Source: Dyella sp. 2HG41-7
GTDB taxonomy: Bacteria > Pseudomonadota > Gammaproteobacteria > Xanthomonadales > Rhodanobacteraceae
NCBI RefSeq assembly: GCF_021390675.1
Contig: NZ_JAJEJV010000004.1
Location: 3,782,001 to 3,846,000 of the forward strand
Direction: 5' to 3'
Length of the DNA stretch: 64,000 bases
In this document: one piece after another, positions 1-8,886 of the stretch
Numbering within the stretch: position 1 is the stretch's first letter
Layout: each line of letters opens with the position of its first letter
The notes under the pieces: generated by a model
What the model saw: only the letters and a program-made list of their open reading frames with translations
Told to the model about the DNA's origin: nothing
Database searches by the model: none
Position numbers and translations under genes: made by a program

Positions 1-2010
1 GTTGCGAATCGCCCCATCCAGTGCCATTTGCGTGCGCCACATGCACTCGTGGAACGCCCACGCAAGCAGCGGACGATCCGCTTCCGGACGGCCGGTGTCT
101 TCGTAACGCTTCAACATCGCGCTGGCGATATAGAGATAGCTCAGCACATCGCCCAGCCGTGCGGAGAGCTTTTCCTTGAACTTCAGCTTGCCGCCCAACA
201 CGCCCATAAAGGTGTCCGCGCAAAGCGCAAGCGCCGCGGAGTAGCGATTGAGTTTGCGATAGTAGCGACGCACATACGCGTCGCCCGCCGATTCGCCGAT
301 ACGTGCGCCGGTAAGGCCAAGCACAAAACTGCGCACCGCGTTGGAGATGCCGAAACCGATATGTCCGAACAGCGCGCGATCGAACGCCTTCAAGCGCTCG
401 CTCTTATCCTCGATCGACAACGCCTGCATTTCCTTCAGCACGTACGGATGGCAGCGAATGGCGCCTTGACCGAAGATCATCAGGCTGCGCGTCATGATGT
501 TCGCGCCTTCCACGGTAATGGCGATCGGCACGCCCTGCCACGCGCGGCCCGCGTAATTTTTCGGACCGAGCTGCACGGCCTTGCCGCCATGCACATCCAT
601 CGCATCGCCGGCAATCGCACGGCCCCATTCGGTGGCGTGATATTTGGCGATGGCGGACGGCACCGCGGGCTTTTCGCCGCGATCCACCGCAGCGGCCGTC
701 GCGCGCGACAACGCTGCGGTGGCATACGTCAGACCGCCGATACGCGCCAGCGCTTCTTCCACACCTTCGAAACGCGCGACGGCGAGACCGAACTGTTTAC
801 GCATGCGCGCGTACGCGCCCGTGGCGGCCACCGCCATGCGCACGCCACCGGTCGCGTTGGACGGCAGCGAAATCGCGCGACCGACCGACAAGCATTCCAC
901 CAGCATGCGCCAGCCGTGACCGGCCATGTGTTGGCCGCCAATTAGCGTCGACAACGGCGCGAAAATATCTTTGCCGCGCACCGGTCCGTTCTGGAACGGA
1001 ATATTGAGCGGGAAGTGACGACGGCCGATTTCCAGACCCGGCGTGCTGCGCGGTAGTAGCGCGAGCGTAATGCCGAGATCGTCTTTGTCGCCCAGCAAAT
1101 GTTCGGGATCGTACAAACGGAAAGCGAGACCGACGACCGTGGCGATCGGCGCCAGCGTGATGTAGCGCTTGTCGAAATTCAAACGCATGCCGATGGTTTC
1201 GACGCCATCGACCGTTTGCTTGCACACCACTCCGTAATCCGGAATCGACGTCGCATCCGAACCCGCGTACGGGCCGGTCAACGCGAAGCACGGAATTTCT
1301 TCGCCGACGGCCAAGCGCGGCAAATAGAAATTCTTTTGTTCGTCGCTGCCGTAATGCAGCAGTAATTCGGCAGGGCCTAGCGAGTTGGGTACGGCAACGG
1401 TGGATGCCACGGTCGCCGACATCGTGGCGAGTTTCTGCAACACCGCCGAATGCGCGAGCGCGGAAAAACCGAGGCCGCCGTATTGCTTCGGAATGATCAT
1501 CCCGAAGAATTTGTGTTTCTTGATGAAGTCCCACACTTCCGGCGGAAGATCGGCCAGTTCGTGCGTGATCTGCCAATCGTCGAGCATGCCGCAGAGTTGT
1601 TCGACCGGCCCGTCGAGGAAGGCTTTTTCTTCCACGCTCAACTCGGGCTTCGGCTGCTTGAGCAGTTCGTGCCAATCAGGCTTGCCGGAAAACAGCTCGC
1701 CTTCGAAACCCACGGTGCCCGCCTCCAACGCAGTCTGCTCGGTATCCGACAACTTCGGCGTCACTTTCGCAAACATTTTCAGCAGCGGCGCGCTGATTTG
1801 CTGGCGGCGAAAATCGAGCATCAGCAAGGGCACGGCGATCGCCAGCTCGATGACAAGCAAGAGAATCATCGTGACGGGAGCACCAGCTAATACGCCTACC
1901 ACCAGCGTGCTTGCGATCGTGGCGATCGCCCACGTACGCAGGCTGCTGCGGTGGTATGCGCAGACGCCGGTCGCGATGAGCGCCGCCAACACAGTGAGTA
2001 GTACGGACAT
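1..2010 (-). CDS. fadE: Acyl-CoA dehydrogenase FadE, partial (3' end beyond the window)
   Basis: The reading frame is open on the minus strand from an ATG at 2010 to the left edge: 670 codons, with no stop seen. FadE catalyses the first, FAD-dependent step of fatty-acid beta-oxidation at the inner membrane. The N-terminus (MSVLLTVLAALIATG) and the next 70 residues form hydrophobic segments typical of the long FadE class. The acyl-CoA dehydrogenase signature CFALTGPYAGSDAT lies near residues 240-253. Farther on are FadE-specific stretches such as RYYRKLNRYSAALAL. E. coli FadE has 814 residues, so about 145 C-terminal residues should lie beyond position 1. The ATG is 1 nt after the TGA of the upstream hydrolase, with GAGG about 8 nt before it, so the two genes are probably translationally coupled. 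Confidence 0.95.
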   Translation of the reverse strand, partial: MSVLLTVLAALIATGVCAYHRSSLRTWAIATIASTLVVGVLAGAPVTMILLLVIELAIAVPLLMLDFRRQQISAPLLKMFAKVTPKLSDTEQTALEAGTVGFEGELFSGKPDWHELLKQPKPELSVEEKAFLDGPVEQLCGMLDDWQITHELADLPPEVWDFIKKHKFFGMIIPKQYGGLGFSALAHSAVLQKLATMSATVASTVAVPNSLGPAELLLHYGSDEQKNFYLPRLAVGEEIPCFALTGPYAGSDATSIPDYGVVCKQTVDGVETIGMRLNFDKRYITLAPIATVVGLAFRLYDPEHLLGDKDDLGITLALLPRSTPGLEIGRRHFPLNIPFQNGPVRGKDIFAPLSTLIGGQHMAGHGWRMLVECLSVGRAISLPSNATGGVRMAVAATGAYARMRKQFGLAVARFEGVEEALARIGGLTYATAALSRATAAAVDRGEKPAVPSAIAKYHATEWGRAIAGDAMDVHGGKAVQLGPKNYAGRAWQGVPIAITVEGANIMTRSLMIFGQGAIRCHPYVLKEMQALSIEDKSERLKAFDRALFGHIGFGISNAVRSFVLGLTGARIGESAGDAYVRRYYRKLNRYSAALALCADTFMGVLGGKLKFKEKLSARLGDVLSYLYIASAMLKRYEDTGRPEADRPLLAWAFHECMWRTQMALDGAIRN

Positions 2011-2011
2011 C

Positions 2012-2920
2012 TCAACACCTCATGGCAGGTTGCTTGGCCTCGCCCTCCGGGGCGGCGACCGGTCCCAGGCTTTCGATAAAGCCTGCAATCGCAGCCGTGA
2101 ATGCGTCGTTCGCATCCCCGGCCAACATATGCGTCGCGCCTTTCACCTGCGCATGTTGCGCGTGCGGTACGAGCGCGAGAAATTCTTCGACGGTGTGTTG
2201 CGAGACGACGTCGCTGCGTTCGCCCGACAGCAACAACACCGGAACATCGACTTTCGCGGCGGCGGTCAGCAATCGCGGCTGATAGCGTTCGCTCTCGCTT
2301 ACCAGCCCGCCAGCCAGCAACGCCGGGTCCCAATGCCAGCGCAGACGTCCATCGGCGCCTTCGCGCAACAACGGGCGCAATTGCTCCTCGCTTTTGCGTT
2401 CGCGGCGCTGGGGCAGATACGTCGCAATTTGATCCGCCGCTTCGGCGTAATTCGCAAAACCGTCCGGATGCGCTTGCATAAAGGCCAGAATGCGTTCGAC
2501 GCCCGCGGTTTCCCACCGCGGGGTGATATCCACCAACACAAGCGCGCGAAACGGCGACGGCCGCATCTCGCCGGCGACCACCAGGCCCAGCAATCCGCCC
2601 ATGGACGCGCCCACCAGAATCGGCGGCTCGGGCTGCGCGTGCGCCAACGCGAGCAGATCGTCGACGAAATGCTGCATGTGGTACTCGCCGTCTTGCGCGC
2701 GACCGCTTTCGCCGTGACCGCGGCTGTCGAAAGTGACGCAGCGGCATCCATAAGTCGCCAAGGCAGTTGCGGCCGCATTCCATGCGCCACGGGTCTGGCC
2801 AAACCCATGCGCGAACAGCAGCGTCGGCTTGCCGGACGCATGTCGCACATCGAGGGCCAGCGATAGCCCGTCGGCGGTGGCGTGCGAAGTCTGATTGACG
2901 GAAACGGAATCCATACGCAT
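2012..2920 (-). CDS. Alpha/beta-fold hydrolase
   Basis: 302-residue alpha/beta hydrolase of the epoxide hydrolase/esterase type. Visible motifs: HGFGQ oxyanion region near residue 38, nucleophile elbow GASMGG (Ser near 106), and a C-terminal catalytic His in GATHM near residue 265. The Asp of the triad is probably in SGERSDV. There is no signal peptide, so it is likely cytoplasmic. Its TGA is 1 nt from the fadE start, suggesting a two-gene operon; a thioesterase or lipid-related role follows from that context only. An in-frame ATG at 2914 is an alternative start. Neither start has a strong ribosome binding site, and both lie inside a palindrome, so a bound repressor could block initiation. 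The substrate cannot be told from sequence. Confidence 0.85.
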   Translation of the reverse strand: MRMDSVSVNQTSHATADGLSLALDVRHASGKPTLLFAHGFGQTRGAWNAAATALATYGCRCVTFDSRGHGESGRAQDGEYHMQHFVDDLLALAHAQPEPPILVGASMGGLLGLVVAGEMRPSPFRALVLVDITPRWETAGVERILAFMQAHPDGFANYAEAADQIATYLPQRRERKSEEQLRPLLREGADGRLRWHWDPALLAGGLVSESERYQPRLLTAAAKVDVPVLLLSGERSDVVSQHTVEEFLALVPHAQHAQVKGATHMLAGDANDAFTAAIAGFIESLGPVAAPEGEAKQPAMRC

Positions 2921-2930
2921 GAGTATGGAT
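2909..2930. promoter_or_regulatory. 22-bp palindrome, candidate TetR operator
   Basis: Arms ATCCATAC and GTATGGAT are separated by GCATGA. 20 of 22 positions are symmetric; only the outermost pair of the spacer breaks symmetry. It overlaps the hydrolase start codon and lies about 105 bp upstream of the divergent tetR start. Size and symmetry fit a TetR-family operator. That the neighbouring regulator binds it is inference. Confidence 0.55.
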
Positions 2931-3034
2931 GGCGTGCCCAGGTGGCGTCAACCCGCCTGAAAATCCACCATCCCCCGCCATCTTGCCCGCAAGATCGGCC
3001 ACAGTTTCCGACCGGCATCGGCTACCATACGGAA

Positions 3035-3613
3035 ATGAATGTCCGCCAGAAACCCGAACGTACGCGCCTTTCCGCCGAAGACTGGGAAGACGCCGCCCTC
3101 AACCTGATCGCCGAACAAGGCGTCGGCGCGCTGGCTGTCGAAGCGCTCGCTCGTCAGCTTGGCGTTACCAAGGGCAGCTTCTATTGGCACTTCCGCACGC
3201 GCGAAGCCTTGCTTCAAGCGGCACTGGAACGTTGGGAACAATACGGCGAGCGTGAAATCATCAGCCAGATCGAAGCGATCCCCGACCCGCGCGAACGCTT
3301 GCCCGAGCTGTTCCGCCGCGTCGCGCACGAATTGCATCCGCATCGCGTTTACGCCGCGCTGTTGAAAGCGCTGGATCACCCGCTGGTGGTCCCGGTGATG
3401 GCGCGCGTGTCCAAGCGCCGCACCGAGTTCCTTCACACCGCTTATACCGAAGCAGGACTGGAGCCGGTCGAAGCGCTCAATCGCGCCCGCCTTACCTACG
3501 CTGCTTATGTCGGCTTCCTGCAACTCAATTTCACGCTGGGTCTGCCACGTTTGAGCCACGAAGAGTTCGAGGCCTACGTCGAGCACATGATCGCCACGCT
3601 GATCCCGGCCTGA
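3035..3613 (+). CDS. TetR/AcrR family transcriptional regulator
   Basis: 192 residues. The N-terminal helix-turn-helix is clear: AALNLIAEQGVGALAVEALA, then RQLGVTKGSFYWHFRTREALL around residues 15-55, the classic TetR recognition region (GSFYWHF). The C-terminal ligand domain is unassigned. The open frame extends upstream to 2882, but the ATG at 3035 begins just before the HTH at the usual distance. It is divergent from the hydrolase-fadE pair across about 114 bp that contain a strong palindrome, so local repression of these fatty-acid genes is likely. It is not an obvious FadR orthologue. The ligand, perhaps an acyl-CoA or aromatic compound, is unknown. Confidence 0.88.
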   Translation: MNVRQKPERTRLSAEDWEDAALNLIAEQGVGALAVEALARQLGVTKGSFYWHFRTREALLQAALERWEQYGEREIISQIEAIPDPRERLPELFRRVAHELHPHRVYAALLKALDHPLVVPVMARVSKRRTEFLHTAYTEAGLEPVEALNRARLTYAAYVGFLQLNFTLGLPRLSHEEFEAYVEHMIATLIPA

Positions 3614-3618
3614 TTCTC

Positions 3619-3640
3619 GCGGGCGGCCATCGCCGCCCGC
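3619..3640 (+). terminator. GC-rich hairpin downstream of tetR
   Basis: Perfect 9-bp stem GCGGGCGGC / GCCGCCCGC with a 4-nt loop, 6 nt after the tetR stop. No T-tract follows, so it may act with Rho or only stabilise the transcript end. Confidence 0.4.
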
Positions 3641-3756
3641 CATCCCTTCGCAAGCCCAAGCCAGCACCCGCTTTGCTGCGCGCAACCTTGCAATGCCAGT
3701 ACACGTAACATACCGTCTTGTCTTCCTTTTCTGGGTATACCAAAAGTGAGGGGAGC

Positions 3757-5526
3757 ATGAAGAGCAAGCTGGATACGCTCGAGCGATGGGTTAATGACGT
3801 GGCGGCAACGACCCGCCCCGCGACCATCCACTGGTGCGATGGCTCGGACGCCGAGTACGACGCACTCGTGCAGCAGATGCTGCAGAGCGGGGATTTGATC
3901 GAACTGAATCAGCAGACCCATCCGGGCTGCTACCTGCACCGTTCCAACCCGTCCGACGTGGCGCGCGTGGAGCACCTCACCTTCGTGTGCACGAAGGACG
4001 AGGTCGATGCAGGTCCGAACAATCATTGGATGGCGCCGGCCGATGCGCACGCCAAGATCGATGCGTTGTTCGATGGATGTATGGAAGGCCGAACCATGTA
4101 CGTGATTCCGTACTGCATGGGGCCGATCGATTCGCCGCTTTCGCGTTGCGGCGTTGAAATTACCGACAGCCCTTACGTGGTGGCCAATATGCGCACCATG
4201 ACGCGCATGGGTGCGGCAGCGTTGGCGCGCATCGAGCGCGAAGGCCGCTTCGTAAAAGGTCTGCACTCCACCGGCGAGCTGGATCCGGAACGCCGCTTCA
4301 TCATGCATTTTCCGGAAGAACTCACGATCAAATCGTACGGCTCCGGTTACGGCGGCAACGCGTTGCTGGGCAAGAAATGTCATGCGTTGCGCATCGCCAG
4401 TTTCCAGGCGCAACGCGAAGGTTGGCTGGCCGAGCACATGCTGATCGTCGGCATCGAAAATCCGCAGGGCCAAACGCATTACGTTGCGGCGGCGTTTCCT
4501 TCCGCATGCGGCAAAACCAACTTGGCGATGCTGATTCCGCCGGAGGGCTATCGCAAAGACGGTTGGCGCGTGTGGACCGTGGGCGACGACATTTGCTGGT
4601 TGCATCCGGGCGACGACGGACGCCTCTACGCCATCAATCCGGAAGCGGGCTTCTTCGGCGTTGCGCCGGGCACTAGCGACAGCAGCAATCCGAATGCGCT
4701 GGCGTCGATTTCGCGCAATACCATCTTCACCAATGTCGCCGTCACCGCCGACAACCAACCGTGGTGGGAAGGTTTGCCGGGTACGCCGGTGACCGATTGG
4801 CAAGGTCGTCCTTACGATCCGGCGAACGGTCCCGCTGCGCATCCGAATTCGCGTTTTACGGTGAGCGCAAAGCAATGTCCGACGTGGTCGCCCAAAGCCG
4901 AAGAGGCGCAAGGCGTGCCGATCAGCGCGATCGTTTTCGGCGGACGTCGTCCGTCGCTGCTTCCGCTGGTGATGGAAGCACGCGATTGGGCGCACGGCGT
5001 GCTGATGGGTGCGGCGATGGGTTCGGAAACCACGGCCGCCGCTACGGGCGCGGTTGGCGTTTTGCGTCGCGATTCGATGGCGATGAAGCCGTTCTGCGGC
5101 TACCACTACGGCGACTATTTCACGCATTGGTTGTCGTTCGACAAACCCGGCGCGAAGTTGCCGAAGATCTTCCACGTCAACTGGTTCCGTAAGGGCAAAG
5201 ACGGCAAGTTCATGTGGCCGGGCTTTGGCGAAAACCTGCGCGTGCTGGAATGGATGATCGCGCGCGTCAACGGCAAGGCGCGTGGCGTCGATACGCCGAT
5301 CGGCACCTTGCCGGCCACCAGCGAACTGAAGCTGGACGGCCTGAACCTGTCGCGCGAAACGCTCACGGAATTGCTGGCAGTCGACATCCCGGGATGGCAG
5401 ACCGAGCTGCACGCCATCGGTGAGTATCTCGACAGCTTCGGCGCCCGCCTGCCCTCCCCGCTTCGCGAGGAGCAGCGGCGCATCGCCCAGGCTCTGGATA
5501 CGCCGCGCAAGGCGGCGAACGCCTGA
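3757..5526 (+). CDS. pckG: Phosphoenolpyruvate carboxykinase (GTP)
   Basis: 589 residues, close to the family length of about 590-620. It converts oxaloacetate and GTP to phosphoenolpyruvate, CO2 and GDP, the entry step of gluconeogenesis in the cytoplasm. The GTP-type kinase-1 loop FPSACGKTNLAM sits at residues 247-258 with the hallmark reactive Cys at 251. IKSYGSGYGGNALLGKKC near residues 191-208 and the metal-binding FGGRRPSLLPLV region are also family signatures. The frame is open upstream, but the ATG at 3757 follows GAGGGGAGC, an excellent ribosome binding site. It is transcribed alone after the tetR gene. Placement beside fatty-acid oxidation genes suits growth on acetate or lipids, but no shared control element is visible. 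Confidence 0.97.
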   Translation: MKSKLDTLERWVNDVAATTRPATIHWCDGSDAEYDALVQQMLQSGDLIELNQQTHPGCYLHRSNPSDVARVEHLTFVCTKDEVDAGPNNHWMAPADAHAKIDALFDGCMEGRTMYVIPYCMGPIDSPLSRCGVEITDSPYVVANMRTMTRMGAAALARIEREGRFVKGLHSTGELDPERRFIMHFPEELTIKSYGSGYGGNALLGKKCHALRIASFQAQREGWLAEHMLIVGIENPQGQTHYVAAAFPSACGKTNLAMLIPPEGYRKDGWRVWTVGDDICWLHPGDDGRLYAINPEAGFFGVAPGTSDSSNPNALASISRNTIFTNVAVTADNQPWWEGLPGTPVTDWQGRPYDPANGPAAHPNSRFTVSAKQCPTWSPKAEEAQGVPISAIVFGGRRPSLLPLVMEARDWAHGVLMGAAMGSETTAAATGAVGVLRRDSMAMKPFCGYHYGDYFTHWLSFDKPGAKLPKIFHVNWFRKGKDGKFMWPGFGENLRVLEWMIARVNGKARGVDTPIGTLPATSELKLDGLNLSRETLTELLAVDIPGWQTELHAIGEYLDSFGARLPSPLREEQRRIAQALDTPRKAANA

Positions 5527-5692
5527 TTTTTCTTGGAAACATCAGGGTGGCCACGGACGGCCCCCTCTCAGCCCGGCCAACCCAGGCTCGGCCGCGCGGA
5601 CATGAAAAAGGTGCCGCGACATAAACCTTTACGGCCCCAGCCGCATCCAAGCTGGCAAGATGAATGCTGCTTGCATCGCTAACGGAAGCGCC

Positions 5693-6241
5693 ATGCCACC
5701 TGCGCTCGCTGCGGGAAACAACGATATGGATGACGTACGCGCGGCCGCCGGAGGCGACCGTCATGCGTTCCAGCGCCTGTACCGTCAGCATGTAAACCGC
5801 ATTCATGGCGCCATGTTGAGGTTGTCCGGTTACGATCATGCGCGCGCCGAAGACCTTACGCAGGATGCGTTCGTACGGGCCTGGCAGAAGCTCGACAGCT
5901 TCCGCGAACAGAGCTCGTTCGGCACGTGGCTTTACCGTCTAGCCGTCAATGTGGCACTGATGGATATCCGTTCGCGGGGCGCCGATCCCGTCGGCTTTAT
6001 CGACGAGGACAACGTACCCGAGCAAGGCGAAACACCGTTCTGCGCTGCCGAACGCGATGAGCTCGAACGCGCGATCGGCAAACTACCGCCACGGGCGCGC
6101 GCAGTGCTGGTGCTGCACGATGTGGAAGGCTGGCGCCATGAAGAAATCGCCGGCGAATTGGAGATGGCAGTGGGATCGTCGAAAGCGCAACTGCATCGGG
6201 CACGCGGGTTGTTGCGCAAGGTTCTTGGAGAAGTGCGATGA
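5693..6241 (+). CDS. ECF-type RNA polymerase sigma factor
   Basis: About 182 residues from the ATG at 5693, which has GGAAG 4 nt upstream. An in-frame ATG at 5660 would add 11 residues but has no clear ribosome binding site. Region 2 is recognisable (FQRLYRQHVNRIHGAML, then AEDLTQDAFVRAWQKL and FGTWLYRLAVN). Region 4 is LPPRARAVLVLHDVEGWRHEEIA followed by GSSKAQLHRARGLLRK, the sigma-70 region 4 helix-turn-helix. It directs RNA polymerase to a small regulon, probably envelope stress given its partners. Its last 4 nt overlap the next gene (ATGA), the usual arrangement with a cognate anti-sigma factor. The subgroup cannot be assigned with certainty. Confidence 0.92.
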   Translation: MPPALAAGNNDMDDVRAAAGGDRHAFQRLYRQHVNRIHGAMLRLSGYDHARAEDLTQDAFVRAWQKLDSFREQSSFGTWLYRLAVNVALMDIRSRGADPVGFIDEDNVPEQGETPFCAAERDELERAIGKLPPRARAVLVLHDVEGWRHEEIAGELEMAVGSSKAQLHRARGLLRKVLGEVR

Positions 6242-6696
6242 ACGAATTCGAATGGCTGCGCCAAATGCGCGATTTGAACCAACCGGTCGCTCCGCGGAAC
6301 GATCTGTGGACGCGTATCGATGCGAAGCTCGACGACGCATCGTCGCGCGAGGTCATCACGCCGACGCAAACACCGCGCGCGCGGCATCGTCGCGCATGGG
6401 CGATGGCCGCGAGCATGGCCGCCGTGGTGGTGCTTGCCGCCGGTATCGTATGGCATATGCGCGTCGTTCCGCAGAGCGCAACGTCCGTCGCCACCAACGC
6501 TACCGCTCCGAACAACGAACCGTGGAAACCGAACGATCCGCGCCTGGCTGGCGCCGCGCTGCAACTGGATGCGACACGCATGGAATTGCAACAGGCCTTA
6601 GAGCAAGCTCCGAATTCACCTGCGTTGCAGCGTTTGCTGCAGCGAACCACCGCGCAGCAAAACCAACTGCGCGAACTTGAGAAACAAGCCGGCTGA
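6238..6696 (+). CDS. Putative membrane anti-sigma factor
   Basis: 152 residues. A cytoplasmic N-terminus of about 50 residues, rich in charged and Trp residues (FEWLRQMRDLNQP, LWTRIDAKL), precedes one membrane segment near residues 54-73 (AMAASMAAVVVLAAGIVW). A periplasmic C-terminus ends in a coiled-coil-like stretch (ATRMELQQALEQAP and QRTTAQQNQLRELEKQ). The gene overlaps the sigma factor by 4 nt. The topology and position are those of an anti-sigma factor. No zinc-binding HxxxCxxC motif is present, so it is not a classic ZAS protein. The function is inferred from operon position and topology. Confidence 0.7.
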   Translation: MNEFEWLRQMRDLNQPVAPRNDLWTRIDAKLDDASSREVITPTQTPRARHRRAWAMAASMAAVVVLAAGIVWHMRVVPQSATSVATNATAPNNEPWKPNDPRLAGAALQLDATRMELQQALEQAPNSPALQRLLQRTTAQQNQLRELEKQAG

Positions 6697-6716
6697 AAAC
6701 AGAGGACATAACAACA

Positions 6717-7622
6717 ATGAAAAGCGCCCGCTATCTGCCGCTCGTAATCTGCCTGCTTCCAGGGGGGCAGGCTTTTGCCGACACCCCGATCGACACGAGC
6801 CACCCCGCCGCGCCCACCGCGCACATCAACATCAGCAACGTCAAAGGCGAAGTCACCGTGACTGCCTGGGACCGCAATGAAGTACATGTAAGCGGTCAGC
6901 TCGGCGATGGCGCTTCGCCGCTCACCATTCAAGGAAGCGAAAACAACCTCACCATCAACGTGGAAGCGCCGGGACATGACGGTTGGTTCAACTGGGGCGG
7001 CGACAAATCGATGGGCCCCACAACGTTGGACGTCAACGTACCGCGCGGCGCGTCGGTCAAAGTAAATGTCGTCAGCGCGCCAGCGAATCTCGATGGCATC
7101 AACGGGGGCGATGTGCAGGTGAACTCGGTCAGCGGTCGTGTGCGCATCAATGCGAAAACGCCGATGCTCAATATCGTATCCGTCAGTGGCAACGTCGCTT
7201 TCTCCGGACGCGCCGAACAAGCGAAATTGCAAACGGTGAGCGGCGACATTCTTGCGCCTTCGCTCGGCAACACCGTCGATGTGCAAACGGTATCAGGACA
7301 CGTTCAAGTGGGCGGCGGCCCATGGCAGCAATTCAACCTGAGCACCGTTTCTGGCGACGTGCAGCTCACTGGCGGACTGGCCCCGGGCGGCAATATGAGC
7401 ATCGACAGCATGAGCGGCGATCTTCAACTGCAATTTCCCGCCTCGCTCAGCAGCAGTCTGCACGCAAGCACCTTCAGCGGTGATTTGCGCACCGACTTCG
7501 GCACGCCGAAACGCCCGGAACACGGTCCTGGCAGCACGCTCGATACGGAGGCCGGCAACGGCGACGGCAAGATCCACATCGAAACGTTTAGCGGCGACGT
7601 GCGTATTCGCAAACAGGATTGA
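6717..7622 (+). CDS. Secreted DUF4097-like beta-helical protein
   Basis: 301 residues with a signal peptide (MKSARYLPLVICLLPGGQAFA, cleavage near residue 21). The rest is a repeated beta-rich pattern with units ending VSGD, VSGR, VSGN, FSGD or MSGD roughly every 15-20 residues. This is typical of the DUF4097/putative-adhesin family thought to form a right-handed beta helix. It lies 20 nt after the anti-sigma-like gene and ends at a strong terminator, so it is the last gene of a sigma / anti-sigma / effector operon. It is probably periplasmic or surface-exposed and may report or buffer envelope stress. No enzymatic motif is visible, and the molecular function of the family is unknown. Confidence 0.78.
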   Translation: MKSARYLPLVICLLPGGQAFADTPIDTSHPAAPTAHINISNVKGEVTVTAWDRNEVHVSGQLGDGASPLTIQGSENNLTINVEAPGHDGWFNWGGDKSMGPTTLDVNVPRGASVKVNVVSAPANLDGINGGDVQVNSVSGRVRINAKTPMLNIVSVSGNVAFSGRAEQAKLQTVSGDILAPSLGNTVDVQTVSGHVQVGGGPWQQFNLSTVSGDVQLTGGLAPGGNMSIDSMSGDLQLQFPASLSSSLHASTFSGDLRTDFGTPKRPEHGPGSTLDTEAGNGDGKIHIETFSGDVRIRKQD

Positions 7623-7662
7623 TGCGAGATCGACAACAACGACGTTGCGGTTCGCGCAAAGC

Positions 7663-7695
7663 AAAACGCCTCCGGCAAAGCGGAGGCGTTTTTTT
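7663..7695. terminator. Intrinsic terminator, probably bidirectional
   Basis: Stem AACGCCTCCG / CGGAGGCGTT, extended by A-T pairs, with a 6-nt loop and a run of seven T on the plus strand (7689-7695). On the minus strand the stem is followed by TTTT. It serves the operon ending at 7622 and probably the convergent gene ending at 7716. Confidence 0.85.
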
Positions 7696-7715
7696 ATGCG
7701 GCACGAAAACGCAAT

Positions 7716-8597
7716 TTACAGATCTTGGTGATATTGCACGTACGGCGTACGCGATTGATCCGGTTCCGGCGGACCTGCGGGCGTGCTGGTGGCATTGCCC
7801 GACGACCAGAGATTCTGCGCGCCGAAACTCAACGAACCCTGCCACGGCAGACGCCACGTTACGCCCAGGTCGATGCTGTTCCAACGACGATCGGCGTTGA
7901 GCGTACCCGGCACGCCCATGCCCGGTTCGGGCTGCATGGTGCGACCGACGATATTGCCGCTTACCGAACCGTGTTCGACACCGAAACTCAGTGCTCGCTG
8001 ATCCAGCGTGCTAAGACCCATCAGGTTGCCAGGCAGCAAATGGATGCGTCCCATGCTTGCGCCGAGCAACACGCCGCTGTTGCCGTTCAATGCATAACGA
8101 CCACGCGCATTAACTTGCGTGCTGTTGTCGAAATCGGTGAGGCCGTTGACGCCCGGCACGGCGCCCGGCAACACGCGCGGCAGCGGTGTGGCGTTCGGCG
8201 ACTGATCCTGCGCCACGCTCACACCAAGGCTGTAACGACCGCTGTTATAGGTGGCGCCGACTTCGCTGCTGATGATGCGCGGCTGCGACACCCACGAGCG
8301 CTGCGTAACGCCCGCCTGCGCCGTAACATTCGGCGTTACGCCGACTTGCACGGAGCTGGCATTGACCGTGCCACCGGACAGCGGGTTGAACGACAACGAC
8401 GTATCGTTGTTCTGCGCGCCCGCCGTCGTAGCGCTTTGCGACTGCACCAGCAACGACCCTGGCGCTGGCTGCTGATTGTTTTTGGAATTCGGTTGCTGAA
8501 ACCACGCGGCGTTGCCGATCTGATCATTGGGCGACGTCTGCCCTGCCGCGATAAGCGGCATGCAGAGTAGCGGCAATGTCAGCAGCAGTCGGCGCAT
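7716..8597 (-). CDS. Secreted hypothetical protein, possible outer-membrane beta-barrel
   Basis: 293 residues with a signal peptide (MRRLLLTLPLLCMPLIAAGQ). A low-complexity Gln/Asn/Ser-rich linker covers residues 30-70. The C-terminal two thirds alternate polar and hydrophobic residues with many Gly, Asn and Ser (for example GRYSLGVSVAQDQS and ALNGNSGVLLGASMG), consistent with beta strands of a small outer-membrane protein. It does not end in the usual terminal aromatic residue (it ends YHQDL), which weakens the barrel idea. I do not recognise the family. It is monocistronic, convergent with the DUF4097-like operon, and shares its terminator. Confidence 0.65.
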   Translation of the reverse strand: MRRLLLTLPLLCMPLIAAGQTSPNDQIGNAAWFQQPNSKNNQQPAPGSLLVQSQSATTAGAQNNDTSLSFNPLSGGTVNASSVQVGVTPNVTAQAGVTQRSWVSQPRIISSEVGATYNSGRYSLGVSVAQDQSPNATPLPRVLPGAVPGVNGLTDFDNSTQVNARGRYALNGNSGVLLGASMGRIHLLPGNLMGLSTLDQRALSFGVEHGSVSGNIVGRTMQPEPGMGVPGTLNADRRWNSIDLGVTWRLPWQGSLSFGAQNLWSSGNATSTPAGPPEPDQSRTPYVQYHQDL

Positions 8598-8886
8598 GAA
8601 AATTCGAATGAGGCGTCAGAATCCCGATCCGCGCTCGTTAAAGAGTACGGATTCCCGGTGTTAAGTATACCTTGTTTTACTTTTTACTAACACCCCGACC
8701 CGGTCGCGTTTTCTGTGCTCTGGTGGGGCAAAACGCGCGGTCGAACAACCACTTGCTGGCACGAGGGATGCATGGAGTGGCTATTCAGCTAAATCAGGCA
8801 AAGAAAGCCATGGGCAGCGGCCACATGACGGTATCTTCACGATATATAGTCATCCGACATATCAAAGATGGACCCGCCCACTGATC

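Noticed and set aside
1385-2866. 493-residue plus-strand open frame
   Set aside because: It lies opposite both fadE and the hydrolase, which have clear family motifs; the frame has none.
3574-5412. 612-residue minus-strand open frame opposite pckG
   Set aside because: It is Arg/His/Gln-rich shadow sequence over a perfectly conserved PEP carboxykinase; no ribosome binding site or domain.
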